DNA of 34,534 nucleotides from Thermoplasmatales archaeon SG8-52-3 (GTDB lineage: Archaea > Thermoplasmatota > E2 > DHVEG-1). Location of the stretch: contig LSSG01000070.1 of NCBI GenBank assembly GCA_001595915.1, positions 1 to 34,534 of the forward strand. Direction: 5' to 3'. Shown here one piece after another: positions 32,911 through 34,534 of this stretch. The number at the start of each line of letters is the position of its first letter. Within the stretch, counting starts at the first letter, position 1. Made by a program: the position numbers and the translations under genes. Under the pieces are notes generated by a model. The model had not been told where the DNA came from, did not search any database, and saw nothing but the letters and a program-made list of their open reading frames with translations.

Positions 32911-33285
32911 ATGGTTAAAATAATGGTAGTTGATGATGATCCAGATCAGATATCCACTGTTAAATATGTATTAGAAAGTACAAATGATAATTATGAAGTG
33001 GTTGGAGCTAATGATGGAACGCAATGTCTTCAATTATTGAAAGATAAAAAGATACCTGACCTAATATTACTGGATATTATGATGCCTGTGATGAATGGAT
33101 GGGAGGTTTACAACCGATTAAAGGAAAATTTTTCATGGAAGAATATACCTGTTATATTTCTTACAGCAAGAACAGATAGAATAGCAAAAAATGCAGGTGG
33201 TTTTTTAGGTGATGATTATATCGAGAAACCTTTCAATAGAGAAGATCTTTTAAAAAGAATTGATAAGATTTTAAGAAAAAAATAA
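32911..33285 (+). CDS. Stand-alone CheY-like response regulator receiver
   Basis: The 124-residue receiver domain has all functional residues: acidic pocket VDDDP (Asp8/Asp9), phospho-acceptor Asp55 in LILLDIMMPVMNGWE, Thr85 in FLTARTD and Lys106 in YIEKPF. There is no output domain, so it acts by protein interaction or as a phosphotransfer intermediate, as is common in archaea. A TATA-like AATATTTATAAA (about 32861-32872) and GGGATGA are placed before its ATG. It therefore probably has its own promoter, besides any read-through from the kinase gene 56 bases upstream. Confidence 0.92.
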   Translation: MVKIMVVDDDPDQISTVKYVLESTNDNYEVVGANDGTQCLQLLKDKKIPDLILLDIMMPVMNGWEVYNRLKENFSWKNIPVIFLTARTDRIAKNAGGFLGDDYIEKPFNREDLLKRIDKILRKK

Positions 33286-33436
33286 AATTATTATCAAACA
33301 ATTTTTTTAAGATTTAAATATTAAAAATTTTTTTATTATAAAATTAATAAAATGCAAAAAATTTATAAATGTATAATAATTATAGTACACTAAATAAATT
33401 ATAGATTTAAACCACTTAAGAGGGAGGAAATTTACA

Positions 33437-34534
33437 ATGGCAAAAAGAAAATATGCAATATATAGAACGAGTTATAAAAATAAGCTGGTATTGACATCAA
33501 TCATTCTTTTTATGGGATTAATCGTCTCAAGTTTTGCGGTAGCAACAATAAATGTTAATCAATTTCAAACAAATTCATTTTTATTAAACCGCAATATAAT
33601 TAATGTTGAAAATCCTTTAATTGAAAAAAATTTACCATTCGATGACCCTGAACGAGATACTACTTGGGATGCAACAATTAATTTTGATGAACCTGGTAGT
33701 TATACAGATTATATTGTTTTTGGAGAGGCAACTGATGGTTCTGATGGGCAGGATAGTTATGATATACCAAATCCACCTCCGGGAATTCCACCTTTTATTG
33801 ATGCATACTTTACTACAAATCTATCAAGTCCATATAATACATTACTTCAAGAAATTAAATTCTATCCAGATACATACAAGGTCTGGAATTTCACTTCATT
33901 GTGGACTGGTAGTTCATCAACAACTATAACAATATCATGGGATCCTGATGAAGTAAATGCTAGTGAATATGATTCTGTTAATTTATATTTAGGTAAAATA
34001 GGAACTATATGGTATAATACAACTGTTGAAAATATGATAACAAATGATAATTATTCATATACGGCAGGGGCATATACTATTGCAACATTTAAGATAATAT
34101 GTATGGTTGATTTAGAACCTCCTGAAATTACTGATAATTCCCCTGGTTCAGGTACAACTGGTGATTCATATACCTTTAATGCTTCAATAATTGATAATTT
34201 ATTTGAAGCTAACGATTTGCTAGTAAAGGTAAATTGGTCACATGGTACTCTCTCAAGTAATGATACAATGAGCATTACAGGTGGAAATTATTTTGAAAAA
34301 ACTATTACTTTAGATGAATATAGTATTAGCGATTTAACATATCATTTTTATGCAATAGATGATGCAAAAGTTCCTAATGCAAATTATACTAGTCAATATT
34401 CCACAACTATTACTGATAATGATCCTCCTGTGATTACTGATGATAGTGGTGATGTTGGTGTTGGTACTGGTGATAGTGTTACTTTGTGGGTGACTGGTTC
34501 TGATAATATTGCTGTTGTTAGTGCTAATGTTTCT
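33437..34534 (+). CDS. Large secreted Ig-like-repeat surface protein, 3' end outside the window
   Basis: This frame is open from the ATG at 33437 to the window end (366 codons) and is absent from the ORF track because it has no stop. The start follows GGGAGG. Residues 14-40 form a signal/anchor segment (KLVLTSIILFMGLIVSSFAVA). Then comes a unique region (about 60-210, with a proline-rich IPNPPPGIPPF), followed by Ig-like repeats: PPEITDNSPGSGTTGDSYTFNASIIDN and PPVITDDSGDVGVGTGDSVTL. These resemble an Ig-like domain of the 797-residue protein. More repeats are likely past the window end. The role is probably adhesion or cell-envelope structure; no catalytic domain is seen in the visible part. 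Confidence 0.85.
   Translation, partial: MAKRKYAIYRTSYKNKLVLTSIILFMGLIVSSFAVATINVNQFQTNSFLLNRNIINVENPLIEKNLPFDDPERDTTWDATINFDEPGSYTDYIVFGEATDGSDGQDSYDIPNPPPGIPPFIDAYFTTNLSSPYNTLLQEIKFYPDTYKVWNFTSLWTGSSSTTITISWDPDEVNASEYDSVNLYLGKIGTIWYNTTVENMITNDNYSYTAGAYTIATFKIICMVDLEPPEITDNSPGSGTTGDSYTFNASIIDNLFEANDLLVKVNWSHGTLSSNDTMSITGGNYFEKTITLDEYSISDLTYHFYAIDDAKVPNANYTSQYSTTITDNDPPVITDDSGDVGVGTGDSVTLWVTGSDNIAVVSANVS

Noticed and set aside
33621-33929. 102-codon plus-strand ORF in the last part of the window
   Set aside because: It is an out-of-frame shadow of the open surface-protein frame 33437-34534, which has a signal segment and Ig-like repeats.

Overview
This is a very AT-rich (I judge roughly 70% or more A+T by eye) archaeal window. 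The archaeal assignment rests on TATA/BRE-like promoters (TTTAAATA-type) ahead of many genes, apparently leaderless genes beside genes with GGGGG/GGAGG ribosome sites, a bifunctional phosphoglucose/phosphomannose isomerase, a FeoA-FeoB-DtxR operon, and many secreted parallel beta-helix/PKD/LamG proteins. The secreted-protein repertoire and the repeated C-terminal 'WGDG...IPRN' module suggest an uncultured Thermoplasmatota-like (for example MBG-D-like) heterotrophic archaeon. That lineage call is inference; there is no marker gene in the window that settles it.

Layout. 1-3114: a pyridoxamine-phosphate-oxidase-like protein with a problematic 5' end, a SOUL heme-binding-type protein, a UbiA prenyltransferase and a TspO/MBR-like membrane protein. 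3149-10786 (all minus): five secreted proteins in tandem, namely a pyroglutamyl-peptidase-like (C15) protein with a PKD-like tail domain, two NosD-type beta-helix proteins, a purple-acid-phosphatase-like metallophosphoesterase and a third beta-helix protein, plus an uncatalogued 48-residue zinc-ribbon gene. Three of these genes share an identical 14-base promoter element. 11026-12323: an Lrp/AsnC-type regulator followed by about 770 bases without a large gene but with two small ORFs and a hairpin. 12324-17962: two DUF2341/LamG secreted proteins and a secreted alpha/beta hydrolase.

18117-25820 is the housekeeping core: a small 2x[4Fe-4S] ferredoxin (missed by the ORF track), a feoA-feoB-dtxR operon with two palindromic operator candidates in front of feoA, FbaB-type class I aldolase, L-threonine 3-dehydrogenase (epimerase type), the MetF/MetV pair for methylene-tetrahydrofolate reduction, and the bifunctional Pgi/Pmi isomerase. 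Together they fit amino-acid (threonine) catabolism, folate C1 reduction, gluconeogenesis and ferredoxin-based electron transfer with iron uptake to support it. Functional linkage beyond the two clear operons (feo and metVF) is inference.

25924-34534 is signalling and surface: a protein made only of four PAS domains, another beta-helix protein, a 1338-residue soluble GAF/PAS histidine kinase, a stand-alone CheY-like receiver, and the 5' part of a large Ig-like-repeat surface protein that runs out of the window. The most novel-looking thread is the family of secreted proteins that share a C-terminal PKD-like module ending in IPRN/IPR, mostly followed by a short aromatic/hydrophobic tail. I regard this as a candidate undescribed surface-sorting or complex-forming module.
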